Below are positions 9,088 to 16,608 of a DNA stretch of 64,000 nucleotides, piece after piece; within the stretch, counting starts at the first letter, position 1, and each line of letters opens with the position of its first letter. The translations under genes and the position numbers were made by a program. The notes under the pieces were generated by a model. That model was not told where the DNA came from, searched no databases, and saw only the letters and a list, made by a program, of their open reading frames with translations. The stretch is from Streptomyces sp. JH14 (lineage in GTDB: Bacteria; Actinomycetota; Actinomycetes; Streptomycetales; Streptomycetaceae): NCBI RefSeq assembly GCF_029428675.1, contig NZ_JAJNEL010000001.1, forward strand, positions 2,852,001 through 2,916,000, given 5' to 3'.

Positions 9088-9148
9088 GCGTGCTCCCTTG
9101 CTGAGTAGGTCGCGACACCCTCTCGGGTGCCCTGCATCCGATGGAAAC

Positions 9149-9174
9149 AACGACTGGAATCCGGACAGAATTCC
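9149..9174 (-). promoter_or_regulatory. Sigma-R (SigR) type promoter of hrdD
   Basis: On the minus strand the site reads GGGAAT, an 18-base spacer, then GTT. This is exactly the sigma-R consensus (GGAAT-N18-GTT). The predicted start of transcription is about 55 bases upstream of the hrdD ATG. hrdD is a known sigma-R target in S. coelicolor, so it would be induced by thiol-oxidative stress here too. Confidence 0.8.
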
Positions 9175-9234
9175 CATGCCTCGCATTCATTTCGCGATCA
9201 TGCAGTATCCTGTCCGGCCGCGAAGGGAGCACGG

Positions 9235-9774
9235 ATGTCGGAGATTCACACAGAGGTGCAGGTCAGGCCCGGCAAGGAGGGTGATCTGGTAGCCCTCACG
9301 GACATCTACAACCACTACGTCCGTGAGACCGCGCTCACATTCGACACCGCACCCTTTACACCCGAACAGCGGCTGCCGTGGCTGGTCTCCCATCCTGAAG
9401 ACGGTCCGCACCGCCTTCTGGTTGCTCAGGATGTCCGCATAGTCGGCCCCGCATCGGTCCTGGGCTACGCCACCAGCAGCGCCTTCCGCCCGAAGGCGGC
9501 GTACGGGACGTCGGTGGAGGTGAGCGTGTACTGCGCCCCGTCGGCCACCGGACGCGGCATCGGCACGCTCCTGTACAAGTCGCTCTTCGAGGCCCTCACC
9601 GATGAGGATCTGCACCGCGCGTATGCGGGCATCACCCAGCCCAATGACGCCTCGGTCCGGCTGCACGAGCGCTTCGGTTTCCGCCACGTCGGTACGTACT
9701 CCGAGGTGGGCCGGAAGTTCGGCACGTACTGGGACGTGGCCTGGTACGAGAAGCGACTGGGACCGGAGGCCTAG
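9235..9774 (+). CDS. GNAT family N-acetyltransferase, phosphinothricin-acetyltransferase-like
   Basis: GCN5-related acetyltransferase of 179 residues. The acetyl-CoA pyrophosphate loop is SATGRGIGTLL, and the arrangement (IYNHYVRETALTFDT at the N-terminus, HERFGFRHVGTYSEVG, then YWDVAWYEKRLG at the end) matches the Pat/Bar subgroup, which acetylates phosphinothricin or related amino acid analogues such as methionine sulfone. The ATG at 9235 has GAAGGGAG upstream; the frame is open further back but that part is not protein-like. It is divergent from hrdD. The true substrate is uncertain. Confidence 0.8.
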   Translation: MSEIHTEVQVRPGKEGDLVALTDIYNHYVRETALTFDTAPFTPEQRLPWLVSHPEDGPHRLLVAQDVRIVGPASVLGYATSSAFRPKAAYGTSVEVSVYCAPSATGRGIGTLLYKSLFEALTDEDLHRAYAGITQPNDASVRLHERFGFRHVGTYSEVGRKFGTYWDVAWYEKRLGPEA

Positions 9775-9845
9775 GTCCGGCGGGACCCCGGGCTGGGTCC
9801 ACAGCCCGTTACGGGTGCCGGGCCCCGCGCCTAGCGTGTTCGAGC

Positions 9846-10970
9846 ATGACCGACGCGACAGGGAACACCGACACGACAGGCATCGCAGGCGCGACGAGCG
9901 CCTCGGACACGCCGGGCGCGGAAGACCGGGCAGGCGCACCGGGCGCCTCGCCCGTCGACCCCACCGGCACACTCGACGAGGCGCTGGAGCGGCTCCACAC
10001 CGCCGGCCCCGAACGGAACGGCTGGCTCAGCAACCACGGCCCGATGGCCGTCGAAGCACTCGTACGACACGGCCAGGCACCGGCCGTCCACCGCTGGCTC
10101 GACCACTACAGCCACAAGCTGGAGGACATGCCGGCCCCCGCGACCCGGGTGACCACGGAGAACTGGCGCACGGCCCTCGGCGACCCGCGCAGGATCGCCG
10201 ACTGGACGGCGTACTTCGAGCGGGAGACGGCCGAGCGCCCCTGGCAGGACGTCCTCACCGCATGGTGGCCGCTCCTCCTGCCGGGCATCGCAGCCGGCGC
10301 CACCCACCCCGTGATCCGGGTCGGCCATGCGGTGCGCACCCTGCTCGGCGGCGACGCGAGTGCGCCCCGGATCACCGAGCTCGCACACGGCCTCGGCTAC
10401 TGGGCCGCCCGCCACCAGCCGTTGCCCGCGCTGACCTCGCTCGCGCCCGCGCCGACCGCCGCAGCCGCCCTGGACGCCGTACAGCCGGTCGCCGATCAGC
10501 GCGGCGGCATCCGCGACCGGCTGGCCCAGCTCACCGCGTTCCCGGTGTGGCCGGAGCGGTTCGCGGACGACCCGGACGCGGCGCACGTCCGGCTGACGGA
10601 ACTGGTCCGGGCCGCGACCCATCGCTACGCCACCCACGGCCACGGCGGGCCGATCATGCTGGTGCACGCCGCGACGGCCCCCAATGCCGTGCTGCGTACG
10701 CTGCCCGCTCTCCCCCGCGCCCTATGGGCACCGAGCCTGGCAGCCGCCTGGGCGGCGAGCGCCGCGGTCACCGCCGCGTACAGCCCGGCCGAAGCCGCCC
10801 CCCGGACCGCGGCGCCGTCGGCGCCGTCCGCGGACGAGATCTTTGCGCGGGCAGCGGCGCACGGCGACGATCACACGATCAAGTTCACCGACACCGCGCT
10901 GGACGTCGGTGACGCGACGGCTCTCGCCGCCGCGCTCCGCTCGATCGAACTGAACCCCCCGGCTCTGTGA
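9846..10970 (+). CDS. Questin oxidase family protein
   Basis: Protein of 374 residues. From about residue 40 it matches the questin oxidase family (Baeyer-Villiger type enzymes known from fungal anthraquinone pathways, common but uncharacterised in actinomycetes). Family features seen: NHGPMAVEALVRHG near the start, a conserved HPVIRVGHAVR, YWAARHQPLP, and the C-terminal HGDDHTIKFTDTAL. The first 35 residues are Thr/Ala/Gly-rich and disordered. No Shine-Dalgarno is present; CTAGCGTGTTCGAGC directly before the ATG resembles a -10 element of a leaderless transcript. Confidence 0.7.
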   Translation: MTDATGNTDTTGIAGATSASDTPGAEDRAGAPGASPVDPTGTLDEALERLHTAGPERNGWLSNHGPMAVEALVRHGQAPAVHRWLDHYSHKLEDMPAPATRVTTENWRTALGDPRRIADWTAYFERETAERPWQDVLTAWWPLLLPGIAAGATHPVIRVGHAVRTLLGGDASAPRITELAHGLGYWAARHQPLPALTSLAPAPTAAAALDAVQPVADQRGGIRDRLAQLTAFPVWPERFADDPDAAHVRLTELVRAATHRYATHGHGGPIMLVHAATAPNAVLRTLPALPRALWAPSLAAAWAASAAVTAAYSPAEAAPRTAAPSAPSADEIFARAAAHGDDHTIKFTDTALDVGDATALAAALRSIELNPPAL

Positions 10971-11011
10971 CCAGCACGGCCCGCCTCTCCCGGCCCGGCC
11001 GCCTGCGGCGC

Positions 11012-11794
11012 TCAGCCGAACTGCACCGACCGCTTCGCGAGGCCCATCCAGAACCCGTCGATGACACTGCGCCCCTGGTCGAGCTCGTCCTCCGCGGCGC
11101 CCAGCGTCACGAAGAGCGGCGCGAAGTGTTCGGTGCGCGGGTGGGCCAGGCGGCCGGCCGGGGACTTGCGCTCGAAGTCGAGCAGCGCGTCGATGTCCTG
11201 TGCCTGCAGCGCCCGGTGCCCCCAGTCGTCGAACTCCACCGACCAGCCGGGGTTGCCGCCGCCCGTGTGCCGCAGCGCGGCAAGGTTGTGGGTGAAGAAA
11301 CCGCTGCCGATGATCAGCACGCCCTCGTCTCGCAGTGGTGCGAGCTTGCGCCCGATGTCCATCAGCTTCTGCGGGTCCAGCGTCGGCATGGAGATCTGGA
11401 GTACCGGGATGTCCGCACCCGGGAACATCTCCGCCAGCGGGACGTACGCCCCGTGGTCGAGCCCGCGGTCCGGGATGTCCTGGACCGGCGTACCGGCGCT
11501 GCGCAGCAGCTTTCGTACGCTCTCCGCCAGGCGGGGAGCACCCGGGGCCGCGTACCGCACCTGGTAGTAGTGCTCGGGAAAGCCCCAGAAGTCGTAGACG
11601 AGCGGAACGGTCTCGGTCGCGCCGAGCGCGAGCGGGGCCTCCTCCCAGTGGGCGGAGACCATGAGGACGGCCGTGGGCCGGGGCAACTCGGCGGACCACG
11701 CGGCCAGCTGGCCGGGCCAGACCGGGTCGTCGGCCAGCGGCGGTGCGCCGTGGGAGAGATAGAGGGCGGGCATGCGCTCCGCGGTGACAGTCAT
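11012..11794 (-). CDS. DODA-type extradiol aromatic ring-opening dioxygenase (LigB superfamily)
   Basis: Class III extradiol dioxygenase of about 260 residues, related to YgiD/DOPA 4,5-dioxygenase. Putative metal-binding histidines lie in LYLSHGAPPL, MVSAHWEE, DHGAYVPLAEMFP and GSGFFTHNL. The natural reaction would be oxygen-dependent opening of a catecholic ring; the substrate is unknown. The ATG at 11794 has GGGGAG five bases upstream, better than the GTG four codons earlier. It is divergent from a MarR regulator across a region with a perfect palindrome, so it is probably repressed by that regulator and induced by an aromatic compound. Confidence 0.82.
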   Translation of the reverse strand: MTVTAERMPALYLSHGAPPLADDPVWPGQLAAWSAELPRPTAVLMVSAHWEEAPLALGATETVPLVYDFWGFPEHYYQVRYAAPGAPRLAESVRKLLRSAGTPVQDIPDRGLDHGAYVPLAEMFPGADIPVLQISMPTLDPQKLMDIGRKLAPLRDEGVLIIGSGFFTHNLAALRHTGGGNPGWSVEFDDWGHRALQAQDIDALLDFERKSPAGRLAHPRTEHFAPLFVTLGAAEDELDQGRSVIDGFWMGLAKRSVQFG

Positions 11795-11861
11795 GACACT
11801 CCCCATCCACTACTGCTCAAGGCACGTCTTCTGCCGGGGCCTTCTGACGCATGTGAAGTTT

Positions 11862-11875
11862 CTTGAAGCTTCAAG
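11862..11875. promoter_or_regulatory. MarR operator candidate
   Basis: Perfect 14-base palindrome CTTGAAGCTTCAAG between the dioxygenase and MarR genes. Further TTCAA half-sites follow at 11909-11920 (TTCAACTTTCAAG). The AT-rich TTGAA/TTCAA pattern is typical of MarR-family operators. Confidence 0.55.
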
Positions 11876-11942
11876 TTCCCAGCTACAGAGACCTTAGCGC
11901 TATCTAGTTCAACTTTCAAGAAAAGGTCGTAGAGTGGAGTAC

Positions 11943-12446
11943 ATGACCACGGCATCCACCGGCGGGACCCGCTGGCTCTCCGACGAAGAACAGAGTGTCT
12001 GGCGTGCGTACCTCCACGCCACCACGCTCCTGGAGGACCATCTCGACCGCCAGTTGCAGCGCGACGCCGGCATGCCGCACATCTACTACGGACTGCTCGT
12101 CCAGCTCGCCCAGGCACCCCGGCGCCAGATGCGGATGACCGAGCTGGCGAAGGACGTCAAGATCACCCGCTCCCGGCTCTCGCACGCCGTCGCCCGGCTG
12201 GAGCGGAGCGGCTGGGTGCGACGCGAGGACTGCCCGTCCGACAAGCGCGGGCAGAACGCGGTCCTCACCGACGAGGGGTACGAGATGCTCCGCCGCTCCG
12301 CGCCGGGCCATGTCCGTGCCGTGCGCCAGGCGATGTTCGACCGGCTGACACCGGAGCAGGTGCGCTCATTCGGCGAGATCATGCAGATCATCGCCTCGGG
12401 TCTGGAGCCGGACGGCACGGACGCGGACCTCCCCTGGTTGCGCTGA
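11943..12446 (+). CDS. MarR family transcriptional regulator
   Basis: Winged-helix regulator of 167 residues. The recognition helix region reads MTELAKDVKITRSRLSHAVA, followed by the wing RLERSGWVRRE and DKRGQNAVLTDEG, the standard MarR signature. A GTG nine bases earlier is also possible. It faces the DODA-type dioxygenase and probably represses it and itself through the palindrome at 11862. Effectors of such pairs are usually phenolic compounds or quinones. Confidence 0.88.
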   Translation: MTTASTGGTRWLSDEEQSVWRAYLHATTLLEDHLDRQLQRDAGMPHIYYGLLVQLAQAPRRQMRMTELAKDVKITRSRLSHAVARLERSGWVRREDCPSDKRGQNAVLTDEGYEMLRRSAPGHVRAVRQAMFDRLTPEQVRSFGEIMQIIASGLEPDGTDADLPWLR

Positions 12447-12485
12447 AGGGTCTCCGACCGACACACCGTGCCCCTGGCACGGCTC

Positions 12486-12516
12486 TGCCCCGGCTCCGCC
12501 GAGCGGAACCGGGGCA
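12486..12516. terminator. Terminator between MarR regulator and exporter
   Basis: A 13-base inverted repeat with one mismatch and a five-base loop, between convergent genes, so it can serve both. Confidence 0.7.
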
Positions 12517-12575
12517 GACCCGTCTTCACGTCACTCGCGTGACTCCACGTGCGGCATCACGCCGCGCGCCCCGCG

Positions 12576-14111
12576 TCAGTGCGCGACGACCGGAACCTTG
12601 AACTCGTCCTCGACCCCGTCGGCATCCGCCGAACCGGAGCCCGGCTTCACCTCGGTCGCCGACGGACGTCCGGCGTTGATGAACGTCACCGCGATCGCAG
12701 CCGCCACCACCAGGATGCCGACGGCCCACCAGATGGCTCCGGTGAAGCCGTGCACCATCGACTGGAGCTTCAGCAGCTCCGGGTCCGTGGCGGCCAGCGC
12801 GGCGTGCGAGGTGGCGTACGCCGTGGCGGCCGAGGCGGCGATCGTGTTCAGCAGCGCCGTACCGATCGCGCCGCCCACCTGCTGCGAGGTGTTGACCATC
12901 GCGGACGCGACACCCGAGTCGCGCGGCTCCACACCGTGCGTGGCCAGCGACATGGCCGGCATGAACGCCGTACCCATGCCCAGACCCAGCAGGAGCTGCG
13001 CCGGCAGGATCAGTGCCGGGTAGGAGGAACCGATCTCCAGCTGCGTCAGCAGCAGCAGCATGCCCACGGCCGCGGTCAGGAAGCCCGGGCCCATCAGCTT
13101 GCGGGCCGGGACCCGCGTCATCAGCCGGGCACCGATCTGCGTCGAACCGGTGATCATGCCCGCGATCATCGGGAGGAAGGCGAACCCCGTCCGGATCGGC
13201 GAGTACCCCCTCACGACCTGCAGGTAGTACGTCAGGAAGAGGAACAGCCCGAACATCGCGATGATGGCCAGCCCCAGCGAGAGGTAGACGCCACCGCGGT
13301 TGCGGTCCATCACCACGCGCAGCGGCAGCAGCGGCGACTTGACCCTGGCCTCGGTCAGGACGAACGACAGGAGCAGCACACCGGCCGCGACGAACGTGCC
13401 GATGGTCAGCGGGTCCGACCAGCCGCTGGACTCGGCGCGGGTGAATCCGTAGACCAGCGAGACCAGACCCAGCGCGGAGAGCACCACGCCCGGGATGTCG
13501 AGCGACGAGCGGTTACGGCTGCCGGCCGGCTCGCGGATCACGAAGTACGCGCCCGCGGCCGCGACGACGGCGAACGGGATGTTGACGAAGAACGTCCAGC
13601 GCCAGTTCAGCGTCTGGGTGAGGAAACCGCCGAGGATCAGACCGACGGCGCCACCGCCACCGGCGATCGCACCGTAGATGCCGAACGCCTTGGCGCGCTC
13701 CTTGGCATCGGTGAACATCACGGCGAGCAGCGAGAGCGCTGCGGGGGCGAGCAGGGCACCGAAGACACCCTGGAGCGCGCGCGAGCCGAAGAGCATGCCC
13801 TGGTTCTGGGCCGCGCCACCGAGCGCGGAGGCCAGCGCGAAGCCGATCAGGCCGACGACGAAGGTGCGCTTACGGCCCCAGAGGTCGGCGATCCGGCCGC
13901 CGAAGAGCAGCAGCCCGCCGAAGGCGAGGGCGTAGGCCGTGATGACCCACTGCTTGTTGGCGTCGGTGATGCCGAGGGCCGTCTGGGCGTGCGGCAGCGC
14001 GATGTTCACGATCGTGGCATCGAGCACGACCATCAACTGCGCGAGTGCGATGAAGGCCAGCGCTTTCCAGCGACTGGGATCAGGAAGTCGGATATCGGCC
14101 GTTTTTGACAT
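12576..14111 (-). CDS. MFS transporter, DHA2 (EmrB/QacA) family
   Basis: Second DHA2 exporter of the window, 511 residues and 14 predicted helices. Signatures: MVVLDATIVNIALPHAQ in helix 1, FGGRIADLWGRKRTFVVG after helix 2, and LDIPGVVLSALGLVSLVYG in the middle. The start lies 196 bases downstream of a TetR gene in the same direction, so the pair probably forms a unit in which the regulator represses the pump. The gap between them holds no other gene. It is distinct from the exporter at 5397. The exported compound is unknown. Confidence 0.88.
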   Translation of the reverse strand: MSKTADIRLPDPSRWKALAFIALAQLMVVLDATIVNIALPHAQTALGITDANKQWVITAYALAFGGLLLFGGRIADLWGRKRTFVVGLIGFALASALGGAAQNQGMLFGSRALQGVFGALLAPAALSLLAVMFTDAKERAKAFGIYGAIAGGGGAVGLILGGFLTQTLNWRWTFFVNIPFAVVAAAGAYFVIREPAGSRNRSSLDIPGVVLSALGLVSLVYGFTRAESSGWSDPLTIGTFVAAGVLLLSFVLTEARVKSPLLPLRVVMDRNRGGVYLSLGLAIIAMFGLFLFLTYYLQVVRGYSPIRTGFAFLPMIAGMITGSTQIGARLMTRVPARKLMGPGFLTAAVGMLLLLTQLEIGSSYPALILPAQLLLGLGMGTAFMPAMSLATHGVEPRDSGVASAMVNTSQQVGGAIGTALLNTIAASAATAYATSHAALAATDPELLKLQSMVHGFTGAIWWAVGILVVAAAIAVTFINAGRPSATEVKPGSGSADADGVEDEFKVPVVAH

Positions 14112-14307
14112 GGAAAAGCCACCTAAGGACGCGCGTGGACGCGAAGAGTCGTGAACCGTGACCGCGACAGGCGCGGCCGGTGAACGGTGAAGTTGAGGAG
14201 AGGGAGTCCCGGGACGGGAACGGACGTCAGGTCAGTCGTGAGACGGGGGTGGTGAGGGCGCGTCGGACACGCAGCTGGGCGCCTGTCTCAGCAGCCCGGT
14301 ACAGGTG

Positions 14308-15006
14308 TCATGGCCGGCGCCGCAGATCCTCCAAAGTTGCCGCCGCACCCGGCAGTTCGGACCGGGCCGGAGCCTCGAGGCCGTCCAGGAACAGCTGAAG
14401 ATGACGGTGGGTGAACCGGTCGATGTCCAGGCAAGCAGTGCCGGGCAGCGGCCGGGTGAGCTGGGAGAGGCCGACCAGTACGTCACCGACGGCGATGTCG
14501 GTGCGCAGGCGCCCCGCGGACATGGCACGCGCCACGAGCCCTTCGACGGCCTCTTCGAGGCGGCGACGCTCGGCGTGCAGTTCGGGATGACACGTGTCGA
14601 AGCCGCCGGACAGCATCGGGCAGAGCGCCCCGATGCGTTCGTCGGCCGCCGCATGGACGAAGCGGCTGAGCGCGACGAAGGGGTCGGCCTCCTCGGCCGC
14701 CGCCTCGTCCGCGCGTTCGGTGATGCGGGAGGTGACCGAGAGGACGACCTCATGGGTCAGCGCAGCCCGGTCGGGGAAGTTGCGGTAGAGCGTGGCGTTG
14801 CCGACGCCTGCACGGCGGGCCACCTCGTCGAGCGGCACGTCCGGCCCGAACTCGACGAACATCTCTCGAGCCGCCGTCACGATCCGCTCCCGGTTGCGCA
14901 GCGCATCGGCCCGCGGGCGGGGCGTGCGGCGCGGCGCCGTTCCGGTGCCGTCATCGGTACCGGCGACACGGTCGATGTCGGCGGCGATGCGAGCGACGGT
15001 CTCCAC
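14308..15006 (-). CDS. TetR family transcriptional regulator
   Basis: TetR-type repressor of 232 residues. The HTH is residues about 30-75: RERIVTAAREMFVEFGPD, VPLDEVARRAGVGNATLYRN, FPDRAALTHEV. The C-terminal ligand domain is of the SbtR-like kind (CPMLSGGFDTCHPEL). The GTG at 15006 has GGAAGG nine bases upstream, which decides it over the longer open frame. Two identical spaced palindromes lie 70-125 bases upstream and are probably its own operators. The exporter at 12576 is the likely target. Confidence 0.88.
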   Translation of the reverse strand: METVARIAADIDRVAGTDDGTGTAPRRTPRPRADALRNRERIVTAAREMFVEFGPDVPLDEVARRAGVGNATLYRNFPDRAALTHEVVLSVTSRITERADEAAAEEADPFVALSRFVHAAADERIGALCPMLSGGFDTCHPELHAERRRLEEAVEGLVARAMSAGRLRTDIAVGDVLVGLSQLTRPLPGTACLDIDRFTHRHLQLFLDGLEAPARSELPGAAATLEDLRRRP

Positions 15007-15073
15007 GACGGCAGTCCTTCCCTTCCGGCTTTGCTGTTTCTGCTGCGCTTTCGACGACCTCGGTCCGTACAAC

Positions 15074-15130
15074 CGGGGAACGCCTCCCCGTTTCGCGGGG
15101 ACACGGGTTCAAACGGGGAAGAGGTCCCCG
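15074..15130. promoter_or_regulatory. Two tandem TetR operator candidates
   Basis: Two copies of CGGGGA-N5-TCCCCG, at 15074-15090 and 15114-15130, 40 bases apart (about four helical turns). They lie in the divergent region between the TetR gene and the M6 protease. The flanks are also symmetrical (AACCGGGGA at the left, TCCCCGGTT at the right). Confidence 0.65.
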
Positions 15131-15288
15131 GTTATTTCCCGCCTCATATGTGACCTGCGTCACATGCGGCGAACGAGGAATCCACCGATCGGCGCACCCA
15201 ACGCGCGGCACGGCACCACCCGCCACAGGGTGATCCACAGGAGCGCAGTCAGGGTCGGCCGACTGCCGCGGACCGCGAAGGCGCCTCT

Positions 15289-16566
15289 ATGCAGCAGCCC
15301 CGCCACCGGATACGCGACCGCCGCCGCACCCTCGCACTCGCCGGTGCAACCACCCTGGTCATAGCCGCCACGGCTTCCGCCAGTGGGACGCTCTCCCTTT
15401 CCCACCACGCCTCCTCAGGCCCGGTAGCCAGCACGGAGGTGGCTGGGCGCGGCCCGTGCCGGATGGCCACGACGATGGGCGTGCAGATGTCGGAGGGCAT
15501 GCCGACGCCCAACGGCTACTCCCGGTCCACGGGCAAGGTGAAGGCACTCAACCTGATGATCGACTTCCCGGACGCACCGGGGACGGAGCCGGCCATGGAC
15601 CGGTTCCACGAGTTCTTCCCGCAGACCACGACCTGGTTCCGCACCAGTTCGTACGGACGGCTCACCTACGAGCCCTCAACCCCCGTGAGGAGCTGGCTGC
15701 GCATGCCGCTGCCGTTCTCGGCGTACGGGATAGATCGCGGCGCATCGTACGAGCCGGGCTACCGCCATCTGGTCCAGGACATCGTGGCCGTCGCCGACGA
15801 CAAAGTGGACTTCAGCGCATACGACCTGGTCAATGTCCTCGTCACGCCGAATGCCGGCCCCTCCGCGCTGGACACCGTCCTGTCCGTGACCTTCTCCGGC
15901 AACGACGACGCCCCGCTCGCGGACGGCGCCCCGCTCGCCAACACGTCCTTCGTTTACAGCCGCCAGGACGACGGCTCGGGGTCGTACGCAAAGACCGGCT
16001 ACCGCGTCCTGCCGCACGAGAACGGCCACGTCTTCGGCCTGCCCGACCTGTACACCCCCGACGGCGGCGGCGCCGTCGGGCACTGGGACATCATGTCCGA
16101 GGACTGGGGGGCCGGCAACGATCTGCTGGGCTGGCACAAGTGGAAGCTCGGCTGGCTCGACAACAAGCGGGTCAGCTGCGCCTCCAGGCCGGGCACCACC
16201 GATCACATACTTCACCCGCTGGCCACCCGGGGCGGCCTGAAGCTGGCCTTCGTGCCCCTGTCCGAGGAGTCGGGCTACGCGGCGGAGGTACGGACCCAGG
16301 CGGGCAACGACCAGGCCGTCTGCAAGCCCGGCGTACTGATCTACAAGGTGAGCGCGGACGTGGACACCGGCGAGGGACCGATCACCGTCGAGGACAGCAC
16401 CAAGAACAGCGGCGGCTGCACGCGGGCCCCCAATGTGCACGCCGAGCTCTCCGACGCTCCGTACAAGCCCGGCGAGACGTTCACGGACCGGGCCAAGGGG
16501 ATACGCATATCCGTCGTGAGCAAGGACTCCAAGGGCAACTACCGGGTCCGCATAACCCGCTCCTGA
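15289..16566 (+). CDS. Secreted M6 family metalloprotease
   Basis: Zinc protease of 425 residues of the M6 (immune inhibitor A-like) family. A signal peptide is present: positively charged HRIRDRRR, then a hydrophobic stretch to about residue 33. The zinc site is H243-E-N-G-H247 in LPHENGHVFGLPDLY, and the Met-turn is GHWDIMSEDWG about 25 residues later. It therefore acts outside the cell, digesting protein. It is divergent from the TetR gene, and the tandem operators lie about 160-215 bases before its start, so control by that regulator is possible. No sortase or cell-wall signal is seen. Confidence 0.85.
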   Translation: MQQPRHRIRDRRRTLALAGATTLVIAATASASGTLSLSHHASSGPVASTEVAGRGPCRMATTMGVQMSEGMPTPNGYSRSTGKVKALNLMIDFPDAPGTEPAMDRFHEFFPQTTTWFRTSSYGRLTYEPSTPVRSWLRMPLPFSAYGIDRGASYEPGYRHLVQDIVAVADDKVDFSAYDLVNVLVTPNAGPSALDTVLSVTFSGNDDAPLADGAPLANTSFVYSRQDDGSGSYAKTGYRVLPHENGHVFGLPDLYTPDGGGAVGHWDIMSEDWGAGNDLLGWHKWKLGWLDNKRVSCASRPGTTDHILHPLATRGGLKLAFVPLSEESGYAAEVRTQAGNDQAVCKPGVLIYKVSADVDTGEGPITVEDSTKNSGGCTRAPNVHAELSDAPYKPGETFTDRAKGIRISVVSKDSKGNYRVRITRS

Positions 16567-16608
16567 TCCGCGCCCCAGCGCCCTCCCGCTCCCCCTCCCC
16601 GGGCCCCC

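Noticed and set aside
12549..14108. Plus-strand open frame of 519 codons opposite the exporter
   Set aside because: Antisense to a clear DHA2 exporter; composition is that of reversed membrane-protein codons.
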